In this document: piece by piece, positions 29,936 through 39,753 of the stretch | Layout of the letters: every line of letters begins with the position of its first letter | How positions within the stretch are numbered: position 1 is the stretch's first letter | Source of the DNA: Lachancea thermotolerans CBS 6340 | Lineage: Eukaryota > Ascomycota > Saccharomycetes > Saccharomycetales > Saccharomycetaceae | Reading direction: 5' to 3' | Length of the DNA stretch: 64,000 nt | NCBI RefSeq assembly: GCF_000142805.1 | Contig: NC_013078.1 | Location: 434,001-498,000 of the forward strand | Program-made: the position numbers and the translations under genes | Notes under the pieces: generated by a model | The model's input: the letters and a program-made list of their open reading frames with translations, nothing else | Told to the model about the DNA's origin: nothing | Database searches by the model: none

Positions 29936-30478
29936 ATGTCCACAAGGCAGGAGAATGACTTGCAGAGTTCAAGGTTCGTCAAAGAGGGCAACGCAGATAT
30001 TGAGCTGCAGAGGCAGCGTGAGCGTCAAGAGAGCGCTAAATTGGACACTGATTTTAGGACCAAAGAGCGCTTAACTCTACAGGACCAGCTGAGGCTCAAC
30101 GCTATTACAAAGCAAGAAGAGTTCAGCTCGCTAGTGAAAGACCGCAATAGCTTTAATCGACTTAGCAAACAGGACGTAGAGTTTTACGAGAGTCTGCAGA
30201 GGAGGGCGCAACTTGAAAATCAGAGCCTTGAAGAATTTCTGGAGAAGAACACCCGAGAATATGACAAGAAAAAGGCGCAAGTGCTTGCTCACGAGAGCGG
30301 ACGCCCAGAAAGCGTACCGACCAGAGTGCAAGTTCCTGCGAAGATTACCAAAAAGCGCAGCATGCCGTCCAAAAACGGCATCAAGGGCGTGATAAAGAAA
30401 AAAAAATCCAAGAGCAACCATGAAGTACCCGAGAACCGCGACCATTCCAAGGTAGAAACCTCGAAGGGCTCCAATTAA
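29936..30478 (+). CDS. FYV6: Splicing factor Fyv6 (FAM192A/PIP30-like)
   Basis: Nuclear protein that associates with the spliceosome at the second splicing step in S. cerevisiae. The protein has 180 aa (S. cerevisiae 173). The N-terminal NIP30-type region starts SSRFVKEGNADIELQRQRER and continues KLDTDFRTKERLTLQDQLRL and FNRLSKQDVEFYESLQRR. A long charged helix follows and the C-terminus is Lys-rich (KKKKSKSN), a likely nuclear signal. It is placed between KRE33 and YNL134C, as YNL133C is. Confidence 0.92.
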   Translation: MSTRQENDLQSSRFVKEGNADIELQRQRERQESAKLDTDFRTKERLTLQDQLRLNAITKQEEFSSLVKDRNSFNRLSKQDVEFYESLQRRAQLENQSLEEFLEKNTREYDKKKAQVLAHESGRPESVPTRVQVPAKITKKRSMPSKNGIKGVIKKKKSKSNHEVPENRDHSKVETSKGSN

Positions 30479-30788
30479 AATTCGACAATGCTAAGGCACA
30501 GACACCACTCAAAACTGCGGCTTGCGGAACCCAGATCCGTGCTGTAATAATCCGTCTTCCGCTAATTTTTACTACCCTATTTCCATAGTTTTCGAGAGAT
30601 TCTGACAAATGATAAATGCCTGCTCCACCGTAAAGTTCTATCATAGCAAACGTCCAAGGAGGATTAGGGCATACCTAATGTCGGACGAACACCTTGTTAC
30701 TGGGGGGTGAGAGTCGAGGTATATATCAAGGCGCCCTGAGGATCAACGAAGTCCTTTGTAGTCCAAAAATATTAGGAACTAACAAAAA
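30479..30788. promoter_or_regulatory. YNL134C-like gene upstream region
   Basis: The 310-bp interval between two plus-strand genes has a TATA-like TATATATC near 30720, about 65 bp before the start codon. I recognise no further gene in it. Confidence 0.5.
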
Positions 30789-31904
30789 ATGTCAGTACCT
30801 AAAACCATGAGAGCAGTTGTTGTCGACGGTGACAAAGCCGTTGTCAAAAGAGATGTGCCCGTCCCAAAGATCTTCGGCACGCAGATGCTGGTCGAGATAA
30901 AAGCCGTGGCCGGCAACCCCACCGACTGGAAGCATGTCGACTTCCACATCGCGCCTCAGGGCTCGATTCTGGGATGCGACGTGGCAGGCGTGGTCAAGGA
31001 ACTGGGCCCCGACGTCGACAAGACGAGGTTCGCGGTGGGCGACACCATCACCGGTATCGTGCACGGTGGCTCTGTGAAGTTCCCCCAAAACGGTGGTTTC
31101 GCGGATTACGCATTGGTGGACTCGGTGCTGAGCTACAAGCTGAAGCTCAACCCCACCAAGCAGGCGACAATCTCCCATGGAAGCGTCGAGAGCTTTGAGG
31201 CCGCTGCGTCGCTCCCAGTGTCGCTGCTGACTGCGGGCGTGGTCCTGGACCTGCATCTGGGCAACAAGCTGGTGTGGGAGCCAAAGACCCCTCAGCACGA
31301 CTTCCCCGTGGTTCTATGGGGTGGTGCAACCGGTGTCGGCCTGTGGCTGATCCAGCTCGCGAAGCAGCTAAACGCGTACTCGAAGATTGTCGTGGTTGCG
31401 TCCAAGAAGCACGAGGAGCACCTGTGCCACCTCGGAGCGGACGAGGTCTTTGACTACCACGACTCCGACGTGATCGACCAAATCAAGGCAAAGTACGGCG
31501 GGTTCCGTCACTTGGTGGACTGCGTTGCGACCCCAGAGACCTTCCAGCAGACCTACAGCTTGGCGTCCGACTCCGCAGACGCCATCGTCATGACGTTGAT
31601 GATGTACTCGGAGAAGGACATCCCGGAGCCCGAGCGCAAGAGCAACGTCAAGGTGGACTGGGCTCTTCTGTACTTGGTCTCGGGCTCGGAAGTGCCTTTC
31701 GGGAAAATGACAGTGCCAGCGCGGCCTGAGTACCGCACTGCGGTTGCGGAGTTCATCAAGTTCTCCGAGGGACGCGTGCTCGACGGCCGTCTGATCCACC
31801 CTCGCATTAAGGTGTACGAGGGCGGTCTGGACGTTGTTCCCCAGATCATGGACGACGTCAAGAACGGCATGAACTCCGGCGAAAAACTGGTGGCCAAGCT
31901 TTAG
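30789..31904 (+). CDS. Medium-chain dehydrogenase/reductase, YNL134C family
   Basis: Zinc-free MDR enzyme; S. cerevisiae YNL134C reduces aldehydes with NADPH. The protein has 371 aa (yeast 376). The N-terminal catalytic domain contains AVAGNPTDWKHVDF, GCDVAGVVKELGPDVD and GDTITGIVHGG; the Rossmann fold has the nucleotide loop VVLWGGATGVGLWLIQLAKQ near residue 178. Codon use differs from its neighbours: in a 57-codon stretch (about 30993-31163) I counted 48 codons ending in G or C. It opens the GC-rich patch that runs to about 34.7 kb. Order FYV6-YNL134C-FPR1 is conserved. Confidence 0.93.
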   Translation: MSVPKTMRAVVVDGDKAVVKRDVPVPKIFGTQMLVEIKAVAGNPTDWKHVDFHIAPQGSILGCDVAGVVKELGPDVDKTRFAVGDTITGIVHGGSVKFPQNGGFADYALVDSVLSYKLKLNPTKQATISHGSVESFEAAASLPVSLLTAGVVLDLHLGNKLVWEPKTPQHDFPVVLWGGATGVGLWLIQLAKQLNAYSKIVVVASKKHEEHLCHLGADEVFDYHDSDVIDQIKAKYGGFRHLVDCVATPETFQQTYSLASDSADAIVMTLMMYSEKDIPEPERKSNVKVDWALLYLVSGSEVPFGKMTVPARPEYRTAVAEFIKFSEGRVLDGRLIHPRIKVYEGGLDVVPQIMDDVKNGMNSGEKLVAKL

Positions 31905-32199
31905 AGGCAGTGTAAGTACTCGAACAGATACGTAGCTTTATGAACAAGAGGATTGAGACTTGAGAGGCAGAGACGGGCGCGAGCGCGAAGCGCAGGCGAC
32001 ATACGGGGGCGGGAGCTGCTCGCCCGCCCACGCACTCACCAGCTCGCTCGGGCACATTAAAAAAAGCTCGGGTATCAATTTTTACCAGCTACAAAATACG
32101 TAGAACGAACTAAACCGCGATATACTTATAGATCAACTGAGATCAACCGTTTGTAGAAAAACCGAGCGCGCGTACGCGCGAAGGCAGTCCGGGTGCCGC
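31905..32199. terminator. Convergent 3' region with GC hairpins
   Basis: Between the convergent YNL134C-like and CWP2-like stops there is a GGGCGGG/CCCGCCC inverted repeat (32007-32013 with 32023-32029) and a perfect 14-bp palindrome CGCGCGTACGCGCG (32167-32180). Strong GC hairpins are unusual at yeast 3' ends. A role in transcript ending is only a guess. Confidence 0.3.
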
Positions 32200-32475
32200 T
32201 TAGATCAGCAAAGCACCGGCGGCGGCCAAACCGGCCATGGCGACGAAGCCAGAGCCCATGGCAGCAGCACCGTTCTCGGTCTGAGTTGGGATGGTGGCGT
32301 TGCCGGAGCTGGTCCAGGAAGCGGTGGTGGTTGGAGCGGTGGTTGGCTCAGTGGCTGGAGCGGAGGTGGTAGCCTGGATCTGACCGTCACCGATCTGGGA
32401 GATGGCCTGGACGGTGGAGGCGGCGGAAACGACGGCGACGGAGGCGGCAGCGAAAGCGACAGTGGAGAATTGCAT
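32200..32475 (-). CDS. CWP2: Small GPI-anchored cell-wall mannoprotein with one PIR repeat (CWP2-like)
   Basis: Structural wall protein. The 91-aa product closely parallels S. cerevisiae Cwp2 (92 aa): signal peptide MQFSTVAFAAASVAVVSA, one PIR repeat AISQIGDGQIQATT near residues 24-37, a Thr/Pro/Ala-rich stalk for O-mannosylation, one NAT sequon, and the GPI signal TENGAAAMGSG with hydrophobic tail. The PIR Gln can be ester-linked to beta-1,3-glucan and the GPI remnant to beta-1,6-glucan. It occupies the position and orientation of YHR126C (ANS1), not of CWP2, in the ancestral order, so it may be a relocated or related family member. Confidence 0.8.
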   Translation of the reverse strand: MQFSTVAFAAASVAVVSAASTVQAISQIGDGQIQATTSAPATEPTTAPTTTASWTSSGNATIPTQTENGAAAMGSGFVAMAGLAAAGALLI

Positions 32476-33350
32476 AACGAACGACTGTGTGTTGTAGAGA
32501 TTAGTGAGTGCTGAACGATAAAAAAACCTAAAAGAATCCTCTCAACCAACATTTATCCACCTGTTCCACTGCTCCATACTTATACTTGCCGCCCCGACGT
32601 ACCGCGCGATAACCCGATCCCACAAGATTCCCACAATACCGCTGTTCTAGACCTGCGTCTCTATGTTGACCCATTGCGTTGTCTCAGATACTGTTTACGG
32701 AAGTATGTGTTTTGCAGGATACTTGCCGCATTGAGCGTGCCTCGACCGCGCGCCTCGACTGCGCGCCGCGTACCAAGGCCTTTGCGGCACGGAGTTAAGT
32801 CGCTTGCGGTCGCGACGCGCGTGGTGTGAGTTGTTTTACACTGAAACGGGGCAGGCACGGGGAGACGCGAGCGCTCGGGTATTCTGAGAATGGAGCCGGA
32901 AGCGGGAAGAACGCCGAGAAAGTCTTTGGGAGCGCGTAGCAACCGGCGGGGACTGAGTGTGGCGGCGTGGATCGAGCCAAGACCGGGCTGCAGCGCATGC
33001 TGGCCGGCCAGTCGGCTATTATTAGCCGGGCCCCGCAGCGGGAGCGCGAATCAACGCGAATCAACGTGAGCTCGTCCACGTGACACGCGGAAGTGCGGAG
33101 CGCCGGGCGCCGGCTTCCGATGGGGCGGGTCACGTGCGCGAGGTGGTCTGCCGTGCGTGGTGCGTGGTGCGTGGTGGGTGGCGCTCTAGGTCACGTGCAT
33201 CTAGCTCGTGTGGTCTTTTGTCGTCTTGTCACCTGCCTTGCGGGCTGGCGCGAGGCCGCGACGCCGTCGCGGCCGTGTGTAGGTATTAGCTAGTGGTTGT
33301 TGGAGGGATTCTGACGCGGACCGCGGAGACGATCAGCGTGTGTGTTAGCA

Positions 33351-33455
33351 TTTGAGGTGAACGCCTAGGTGTTTGAGGTGTACGCCTAAGTATTTGAGGT
33401 GTGCGTTTTGGTGCTTGCGGCGTGCACTTTGGTGTTCAAGGCGTGCGCGCGCGTT
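33351..33455 (+). repeat. Five imperfect 21-bp tandem units
   Basis: Units begin at 33351, 33372, 33393, 33414 and 33435. The first two read TTTGAGGTGAACGCCTAGGTG-like and TTTGAGGTGTACGCCTAAGTA-like; the later ones drift but keep the TTxxxGGxGTxCG spacing. The period of 21 bp is two helical turns. It lies about 500-600 bp upstream of FPR1. Confidence 0.75.
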
Positions 33456-33871
33456 TCGTGTATGTATGCCCGAAGTGTGTGTTCTTGTTCGTGCATTGTG
33501 TTCCAAATTGCTAGGGCCCTGATTGTCAAGATAGGGTTCTACAACATAAAAACTCGAGTGGCCTGCAGACGCACGCGTCCCGACAGAGAAGCATCAAAAC
33601 GCGCGTGCTCACCGGCCCCCCCGGTGCCGTCGGACACGGATCGCCCGCGACTCCCTCGCGAAACGCCCGTCACGTGACACCTAAATACCTTCCCGCACGC
33701 GTGCGCGCGCCTGGCGCTAGCATAAGCCAGAGGGGCGGCCCTGCGCTGCCGGTGCCCTACCGTCGCATGCCCTGCCGCTCTCTCCAGCGTCTGCGCATTG
33801 CGCTATCGCCTACTGTCCTTCCTGCTCGCGCGGCGCGCTGTTACCCGGCCTCATCGCCGCACTCTCTCGCG

Positions 33872-33879
33872 TATATAAA
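33872..33879 (+). promoter_or_regulatory. TATA box of FPR1
   Basis: TATATAAA stands 85 bp before the FPR1 start codon and is the only AT-rich island in an otherwise GC-rich promoter. Confidence 0.7.
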
Positions 33880-33956
33880 TTAGATAAAGCTTCCTCGTCG
33901 CGCCCAACGCCTCTTGCGCCCCTCCCAGCCAAACCTCACGCATCCACACTCCCGCA

Positions 33957-34301
33957 ATGTCCGAGACTATCGAAGGTAACGTCAAGATCGACAGACTGTC
34001 CCCAGGCGACGGCAAGACTTTCCCAAAGACCGGTGACCTCGTCACTATCCACTACACCGGCACCCTGGAAAACGGCCAAAAGTTCGACTCTTCTGTCGAC
34101 AGAGGCTCCCCCTTCCAATGCAACATCGGCGTCGGCCAGGTCATCAAGGGCTGGGACGCGGGTATTCCAAAGCTCTCCGTTGGCGAGAAGGCGAGACTGA
34201 CCATCCCTGGTCCTTACGCCTACGGTCCTAGAGGCTTCCCAGGTCTGATCCCTCCAAACGCCACCCTGGTTTTCGACGTCGAGCTGTTGAAAGTCAACTA
34301 A
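33957..34301 (+). CDS. FPR1: FKBP12 peptidyl-prolyl isomerase Fpr1
   Basis: Cytosolic prolyl isomerase and target of FK506 and rapamycin. The protein has 114 aa, as in S. cerevisiae. Family signatures are [40 protein letters not shown] and IPGPYAYG, with the ligand-contact Tyr, Asp, Phe and Trp in place. Codons favour C and G at third positions, consistent with high expression and with the GC-rich surroundings. Its neighbour EAF7 is convergent. Confidence 0.98.
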   Translation: MSETIEGNVKIDRLSPGDGKTFPKTGDLVTIHYTGTLENGQKFDSSVDRGSPFQCNIGVGQVIKGWDAGIPKLSVGEKARLTIPGPYAYGPRGFPGLIPPNATLVFDVELLKVN

Positions 34302-34366
34302 GCGCAGTACGCGGCGCACTACGTAGCTTTACCGTTCTGTATCAAAAAATCCAACATTATACACTT

Positions 34367-35491
34367 TCAGCGGCGGGCCCTGCGCCGGTTGGCCACGCGC
34401 GAGCTCGACCGCTTTGCGGGAGGCGCCTTCGCGGCTTGCTCCGCGTCCTCGGCCGGCTCTGTCTCCGAGGGCGGCGAGACCGACTCCTTGGCGCCGCCCA
34501 AGCGCGCCGACCGCGACTCACTGGCTGATCCAGCAGCAGGGGCCGTGGACGCTGGCGCGGGCGCGGGCGCTTCGCGCGGCTGACTTCTCGTAGTTCGTGT
34601 TCTCTTCGAAGGAGGTTGTTCGGGTTCTTCGGCCTCCGCGGGCTCGCCCTCTGCCGGCGTCTCTGCGCCTTGGGCGCTTTCGTCTTTGTCTTTGTCTTTC
34701 TCTCCATCGAGGTCGCCCATTGCGCTATCCTCTTCTTTTTCTTCTCCCGTTACTGGGGTTTCGCCGTTGGTGGGCTCTTCGCTAGGTGCACTCTCGTGGC
34801 CATCGACACCAGAAGCCTGATCCGCAGGGCCATGCGACCGTGTGATACGGCCTGCTGGCTTAGCGACAGCCGCAGACCTTGTGACGCGGCGCGGAACGCG
34901 CTCCGAAAGCTCTTCATCCTGCGGCTTTGGTTCCGGTTCCTCGTCGTGCTCCTTTTCGTCGGCAACCATGTTTTCCTCTGCTGCCTCTTCTTCCTTTCGT
35001 GCAGTGTCCCCTTGCAGCTCTTCGCTTTCCGCGGTCTCCCCACGTTCCTTGCTTATCTCTGATTGTTCTGGGTTTTCGAACTCTTCTTGTTCTTCCTCCA
35101 TGGCGCCTTGCGCATTCTCCAAAATAAGCTCCCCGTACTCATCCCACGGCAGATGGAACTCCCGCTGCTGCTTTGTAACACGTCGCAGCGACAGCGGTAG
35201 TACTGATGCCGCCTCGCCTGCTTCTTTCCCAGTGTGGTCATCTTCAACTTTGTCCAGCATGTCTAGGTCGTAGTGCTTGCTCAGCTTCGCCCAGAGTTCC
35301 TCCCGGGTGAATAAACCCTTACTCTCGCTTTTTTGCTTGTCAAACAGAAGCACAACGGGGAACAGCTCTGGTTTGTTCATCCGCTCCAGAATGTTGATCA
35401 TGTGGAAGTGCTTGTGCATTCCCGCAGGCTTGAACTCCGTGATCCACCGAAAAAGCCGTATATCATCTTCGATACTCCAAGGTTCACTCAT
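34367..35491 (-). CDS. EAF7: NuA4 histone acetyltransferase subunit Eaf7
   Basis: Subunit of NuA4 and of the TINTIN module (Eaf3-Eaf5-Eaf7) that helps transcription elongation. The protein has 374 aa (S. cerevisiae 425). The CT20/MRGBP domain covers residues 1-90: MSEPWSIEDDIRLFRWITEF, GMHKHFHMINILERM and LWAKLSKHYDLDMLDK. The rest is acidic and then Ala/Pro/Arg-rich low complexity. GC content changes inside the gene: the 3' half shares the GC-rich patch and the 5' half does not. Confidence 0.93.
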   Translation of the reverse strand: MSEPWSIEDDIRLFRWITEFKPAGMHKHFHMINILERMNKPELFPVVLLFDKQKSESKGLFTREELWAKLSKHYDLDMLDKVEDDHTGKEAGEAASVLPLSLRRVTKQQREFHLPWDEYGELILENAQGAMEEEQEEFENPEQSEISKERGETAESEELQGDTARKEEEAAEENMVADEKEHDEEPEPKPQDEELSERVPRRVTRSAAVAKPAGRITRSHGPADQASGVDGHESAPSEEPTNGETPVTGEEKEEDSAMGDLDGEKDKDKDESAQGAETPAEGEPAEAEEPEQPPSKRTRTTRSQPREAPAPAPASTAPAAGSASESRSARLGGAKESVSPPSETEPAEDAEQAAKAPPAKRSSSRVANRRRARR

Positions 35492-35760
35492 AGTCCCTTC
35501 AAGTACCCATTAGACGCGCCAACAAGCCGTCAATTGCGTCCAATTGTTCCTCAATCCGTGCTGTGATGAGCCTGAAATATACCTTCTCTGTAAATAAAGC
35601 TCACTTCAAGAACTTGACTTAGTGGCCGGGTTACTATTCTTAAAATTTTAATTCAAAATCTCTGCTAGTCGAGTAGAGACAAAAGTTGTTAAAAAAGGTC
35701 AAGACCAGGCACTTGAGAGCAGCTTGGTACTCTACTTCAGCTTGAAAGGGACGTGTGGCA

Positions 35761-37203
35761 ATGCCAAGGAAGGCCGTTCTGCTAAAGTCCTTAGCCCGTG
35801 GACGAATCCGCTCTTCGTTCAACAAATACAATCTCTTCAACCTTTACAAGAAGGGCGATGTGGATTTCAGATCGAAAACACTTTACCAGCAGAAGTGGAC
35901 CGCGAAGCAGGAGACGAGGGCTTACCACGGAGAGCATATGACCGAGGGAAGATGGCAGACGACTTTCACTCCAAAGCTTGATTCTGTTGCTCAACTGGAC
36001 GCTTCTCTGAAAGGTGGGGAAATTGATCAAACTCCAATTCTATTGCAGACATTTGCGGTTCTGGAGAAGAGGCTCGACTTTGCGCTTTTCAGAGCGATGT
36101 TTGCTTCATCTGTAAGACAGGCGCGCCAGTTTATTTTGCACGGGAACGTTTTCGTTAACGGCATCAAGATCACGCAGCCGGGCTACCCACTGAAAGCTGG
36201 AGACGTATTCAATGTCAAGCCTGAGAAGGTATTACAAGCTTTGGGTGCCAAGAAGCCAAGTTTAAGTGAGGCTTTGAAAATCGACAAGCTTCAGATCGCT
36301 GTGTGGAATAAATATGTCAAGGCCATAAAAGAAAATCCAAGGGAGGAGTGGAAACGGAAACAAGAGAAGTTCAGGGCTATGGATGATTCTAATCCTAAGA
36401 AACAGGAGTACATGGAGTTTGTGAGAAATTACAACAAATCATTGACAGCTCAAATGGAGTCTGAAATTAAAAGTGCGACCAAGGAAGCCATTCTGGGTAA
36501 AGCAGTTTTGGCCGGGTCATCTGCGGCGGATCCCGAGAATCCACTTGTTGAAGAGTTTCTGACACACTTCTACGACGACAAGGCCCTTGCCACAAAGGCA
36601 GTTGAGTGCTTCAATGAATTGAGAAACACAAAGCTTATCCAGCCAGATGCCGCTTCAAAATCCGTTGCGGAACTTACCGAGTTTGCAAGAACCCTAACGA
36701 ACTTAACAGAGGAACTGAAGAACAGCATGTCTGACAGCTCCAAGAAATCTTTACGAGCCGCTAAAAACATCGTCTCGGAGCTTTTGACGTCACAAGACAG
36801 CGTCATCAGAAAGCTATATGAGTCGAAAAAGGGAAGTGAAGAAACCTTATCAATTCCTTACGACCCTTTGTGGGCTAAAAGGATTCAAGGTCATAAACCA
36901 ATTGATATCAAGGAATTGGCGGAAGACGAAAGCAAGGCCAGCCAACTCATAAATTTACCTTGGCAAAAAGGACTATATGGACGTCAAGACCCTTCAAAGC
37001 CATACTTCACTCCATGGAAGCCTCGGCCCTTCTTGGCGCCATTTGCCATTCTTCCTCACCACATCGAGGTTTCTTTCAAGACCTGCCACGCGGTGTATCT
37101 GAGGGATCCAGTTGCTAGGCCGGGTCAATCGGAGGTGATATCTCCATTTGGGTTGCCAGTCCACGAGCGTGCGTACATGTACTACGTTAGAAATGGTAAA
37201 TAA
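35761..37203 (+). CDS. NAM9: Mitochondrial ribosomal protein uS4m (Nam9)
   Basis: Small-subunit protein of the mitochondrial ribosome. The protein has 480 aa (S. cerevisiae 486) from the ATG at 35761. The N-terminus [20 protein letters not shown] is basic. The S4 RNA-binding domain is at about 100-155, with [20 protein letters not shown] and [20 protein letters not shown]. The long C-terminal extension ending in [20 protein letters not shown] is typical of fungal Nam9. It is convergent with SRV2 as in S. cerevisiae. Confidence 0.95.
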   Translation: MPRKAVLLKSLARGRIRSSFNKYNLFNLYKKGDVDFRSKTLYQQKWTAKQETRAYHGEHMTEGRWQTTFTPKLDSVAQLDASLKGGEIDQTPILLQTFAVLEKRLDFALFRAMFASSVRQARQFILHGNVFVNGIKITQPGYPLKAGDVFNVKPEKVLQALGAKKPSLSEALKIDKLQIAVWNKYVKAIKENPREEWKRKQEKFRAMDDSNPKKQEYMEFVRNYNKSLTAQMESEIKSATKEAILGKAVLAGSSAADPENPLVEEFLTHFYDDKALATKAVECFNELRNTKLIQPDAASKSVAELTEFARTLTNLTEELKNSMSDSSKKSLRAAKNIVSELLTSQDSVIRKLYESKKGSEETLSIPYDPLWAKRIQGHKPIDIKELAEDESKASQLINLPWQKGLYGRQDPSKPYFTPWKPRPFLAPFAILPHHIEVSFKTCHAVYLRDPVARPGQSEVISPFGLPVHERAYMYYVRNGK

Positions 37204-37310
37204 ACATGTAAATACTTGTGAAAAGGAAATAAACGAAGCAAAAGAAGCATCCATAGCAGAAGCCTCACAATTGACGAGTGCTTCTCGTGGTGTATGTCAT
37301 TTATCGCGCA

Positions 37311-38903
37311 CTAACCTGCATGCTCATAAACAGTGGTTTTCAGCTTTCCATCAGCAAAGCTGTGTTTGAGTTGCTCAGGAACTGGGAACTCTACAAAATC
37401 GCCCTCTTCACCAATTGGGAGATTGACGTTGACTGAAGTTGTACAGGAGGTGAAGATCTCTGCATTTAATGACTCCTTGCTCAAGTAGATGGTACCGTCA
37501 TCGCTTTTATCGATACTTATTTGAGGGAGTGACTGTTCAACTTGAACAGCAAATTTCACGGACTTGATAATGTCCATTCCAGACACGCTGCTCTCCAGAA
37601 CAACATTACAACGCTCAGTCTCGCTCACCGAGACTGCATTAACCTTACCTTCAATCTTTACAAAAACATTGCTGCAATTCCCGATGTACACAGACTCGTC
37701 CTTGTTGACTTCGATAGTGATTGGAGTTTCTACGTTTTCATAGCCCTCGATAAACCACTTGTTGCCCACAAGTTCCTTTCTTGCAGGTTTTTTAGTCTTC
37801 AAGGTCGTTGGTTTTTTGGGCTTTGGTGGTGGGGTTCTGGCAGAAGGTGTTGCACTGGAGGCACGAAGCGCAGGATTTTTGTGGGTCTGCTGAGACTTGT
37901 CAACTTTCTTTAGGGATTTCGTAATATTCTCTCCCTGGTTCAGCTCGTCAAATACAGCACTTATACCTGCATTCTCAGACTTGTCTGCTTGTGCTTCGAA
38001 AACAGAAGCTGGGGGAGCTGGTGGCGGAGGTGGTGGTGGTGGAGCTCCAGAGCCCTGAGAGGCGTTTGGCGCAGTCGAACTTGGGACCGCCTTAGAGCTC
38101 TGCCCTTCAATTTTGGCCACAGCTTCTGCGAATTCGATACCACTGGCATTATTCCATGAAGGTCCAGTAGTGTGGTACTCCTTCACATAACTTTTGAGAT
38201 CATCAAATATCGCTAGAAAACCCTTCACCCATTCAACACTGCTAGGGTCCAACTCTTTGAAATCCTTGAGGATTCTATTGGTCCAAAATTGTGCGGCGTC
38301 CTTGAAGTCTCCAATCAAAGACATTGGCGTCTCTACACCGATCCAGCTCAAAAGTGGGGCTCCTTCTGCAACTGAGTTTAGGTACGCAAAGTACTTGCTT
38401 TGGCGATTTTCGTCTTTCAGCTCGCCAATTGCCATTATCTGTTCGTTTAGAGGCTGTAAAGCTTTAATGAAGCTTTCAGAACCAAAATCGGGCTTCTTTG
38501 ACAACGAAACAACCCGCAGGAAAGACAATTGGGCCTCGAAAGCACCCTGAAGATGTTTGATAGACTTCGCAACGACTGGATCAATTTTCTCTGAAAGCTG
38601 ATAAAGAGGTTCGATTCTAGAGTCAATGATGGATCTAAAACCTTTTACGCTTGCTGATTCTTCCTCTGTCTGCTCTTCCGCTTTCTCAGGGAGAGATTTT
38701 GGTATCTCAACAGTAACATGGTCAGTCTTTTTCTGTTCAACCTCGTTGGAGCTTCCTCTCACACTCAAGTCTTCCAGCTTTGTCTGAATATATCCTTCCT
38801 GATATAAGGTGACATCTTCTAGCCTCGCAGTAGCATCTTCCAACCTCTTCAAAAGTTTGGAGAGGTTGAAGCCCTGGATAGCAAAGTTACTGGGATCCGA
38901 CAT
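37311..38903 (-). CDS. SRV2: Adenylyl cyclase-associated protein Srv2 (CAP)
   Basis: Links Ras signalling to adenylyl cyclase and recycles actin monomers. The protein has 530 aa (S. cerevisiae 526). Parts in order: N-terminal cyclase-binding/oligomerisation helix ([20 protein letters not shown]); helical folded domain to about 280; proline run ([14 protein letters not shown]) near 310; WH2-like actin-binding [19 protein letters not shown]; and the beta-helical CARP domain from about 390 ([13 protein letters not shown]), ending in [10 protein letters not shown]. The convergent gene NAM9 ends 107 bp away. Confidence 0.97.
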   Translation of the reverse strand: MSDPSNFAIQGFNLSKLLKRLEDATARLEDVTLYQEGYIQTKLEDLSVRGSSNEVEQKKTDHVTVEIPKSLPEKAEEQTEEESASVKGFRSIIDSRIEPLYQLSEKIDPVVAKSIKHLQGAFEAQLSFLRVVSLSKKPDFGSESFIKALQPLNEQIMAIGELKDENRQSKYFAYLNSVAEGAPLLSWIGVETPMSLIGDFKDAAQFWTNRILKDFKELDPSSVEWVKGFLAIFDDLKSYVKEYHTTGPSWNNASGIEFAEAVAKIEGQSSKAVPSSTAPNASQGSGAPPPPPPPPAPPASVFEAQADKSENAGISAVFDELNQGENITKSLKKVDKSQQTHKNPALRASSATPSARTPPPKPKKPTTLKTKKPARKELVGNKWFIEGYENVETPITIEVNKDESVYIGNCSNVFVKIEGKVNAVSVSETERCNVVLESSVSGMDIIKSVKFAVQVEQSLPQISIDKSDDGTIYLSKESLNAEIFTSCTTSVNVNLPIGEEGDFVEFPVPEQLKHSFADGKLKTTVYEHAG

Positions 38904-39056
38904 TGATCACAGTTGAGTCTGGAACAGTCTGTATTTTTCGATTTGTTGGTTTCGGTGCGAAAGAACCCCTTTAGTGTTCGAAAAATTTTGATGTTAAGTC
39001 TTGACCGCCTAAATAAGCTACGTAAACACGGAAAGAGGGATTAGAAGGCAGGCTTG

Positions 39057-39707
39057 ATGGCAGTTAAGAGATCAGCTAGAGATAAAAGCCACGCGAAGCA
39101 ACAAAACTCGCGTGGAAAGTCAGGCCAAAATAACTTCAAAGGCAAGTCTCTGCTAGAGAGGCTGACACTTCCCTACGATACTAAAAAGCACGTCAATGCT
39201 AGAGCTAGCAGTGAGAAACCGGGACTTCGTGTAGTGGATGGCAAATTACTGAGCGCAAACGACGTTGGTGTTCTTTTGAGGGACGCTGCAAAGCGTACAG
39301 ATGCCAAGAAGAAGCCTATGAAACCTCGCCAAGGCTTGAAGACCACAGTAAGGCGCACCGAGCGCGTGGTCAGAAGGCGTGAACCAGCGCGGGCTTCCGT
39401 TCCAGTGCCAAAGCCCTACGGAAAAGACCTTCACTTATCTGTTAGTGGCCACAGCTCCGATGCGCGCTTTCTCAGAATACGAAACCTTCCGCTAGGGTCA
39501 AACTCGCAGGTCTTGACAACCCTGGTAGAAAATGTGACTGGGGCAAAAGTGTCAAAGTCGTCGCTGGTTGACCTGCCTTCAGGATCTGTGACTGCGGAAC
39601 TCTGGCTCGGCAATGCAAACAACAAGTTACTGGCTGACGTCAGGCGCCAGCTCGATGGAGCTAATGTTGACGGGCGTGTTGTCTCCGTGGAAATCTCCTC
39701 CACCTGA
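39057..39707 (+). CDS. Nuclear protein of unknown function, YHR127W-like by position
   Basis: The 216-aa product has a strongly basic N-terminal half (KRSARDKSHAKQQN, RRTERVVRRREPAR) and a C-terminal region near 140-215 that looks like a small alpha/beta RNA-binding fold: RFLRIRNLPLGSNSQVLTTL, then SGSVTAELWLGNANNK and VDGRVVSVEIS. It occupies the YHR127W slot in the chromosome VIII series (NDT80 before, FUR1 after) with the same orientation. I cannot confirm the sequence match from memory. Role in RNA binding is inferred only from the fold-like pattern. Confidence 0.7.
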   Translation: MAVKRSARDKSHAKQQNSRGKSGQNNFKGKSLLERLTLPYDTKKHVNARASSEKPGLRVVDGKLLSANDVGVLLRDAAKRTDAKKKPMKPRQGLKTTVRRTERVVRRREPARASVPVPKPYGKDLHLSVSGHSSDARFLRIRNLPLGSNSQVLTTLVENVTGAKVSKSSLVDLPSGSVTAELWLGNANNKLLADVRRQLDGANVDGRVVSVEISST

Positions 39708-39753
39708 GTGCTCCTCTATTTCATTCGCCCGGATCCTGTATCATAGTTTTAGC

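Larger units (their letters stand above)
32476..33956. other. 1.5 kb GC-rich divergent promoter region, CWP2-like to FPR1
   Basis: The interval is visibly GC- and CpG-rich. It holds four GTCACGTG-type boxes (CACGTG at 33077, 33131, 33192 and 33671), a 21-bp tandem repeat (33351-33455), TATATAAA before FPR1 (33872-33879), and a TATAAGTA on the minus strand before the CWP2-like gene (32577-32584). The open frames within it have no protein-like character and look like products of base composition. Confidence 0.65.

Noticed and set aside
33399-33677. Cys-rich open frame in the GC-rich FPR1 upstream region
   Set aside because: It arises from the tandem repeat and CpG-rich composition, starts without a family match, and overlaps other equally long frames.
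34616-35273. Long plus-strand frames inside EAF7
   Set aside because: They are antisense shadows of the acidic, GC-rich low-complexity half of EAF7.
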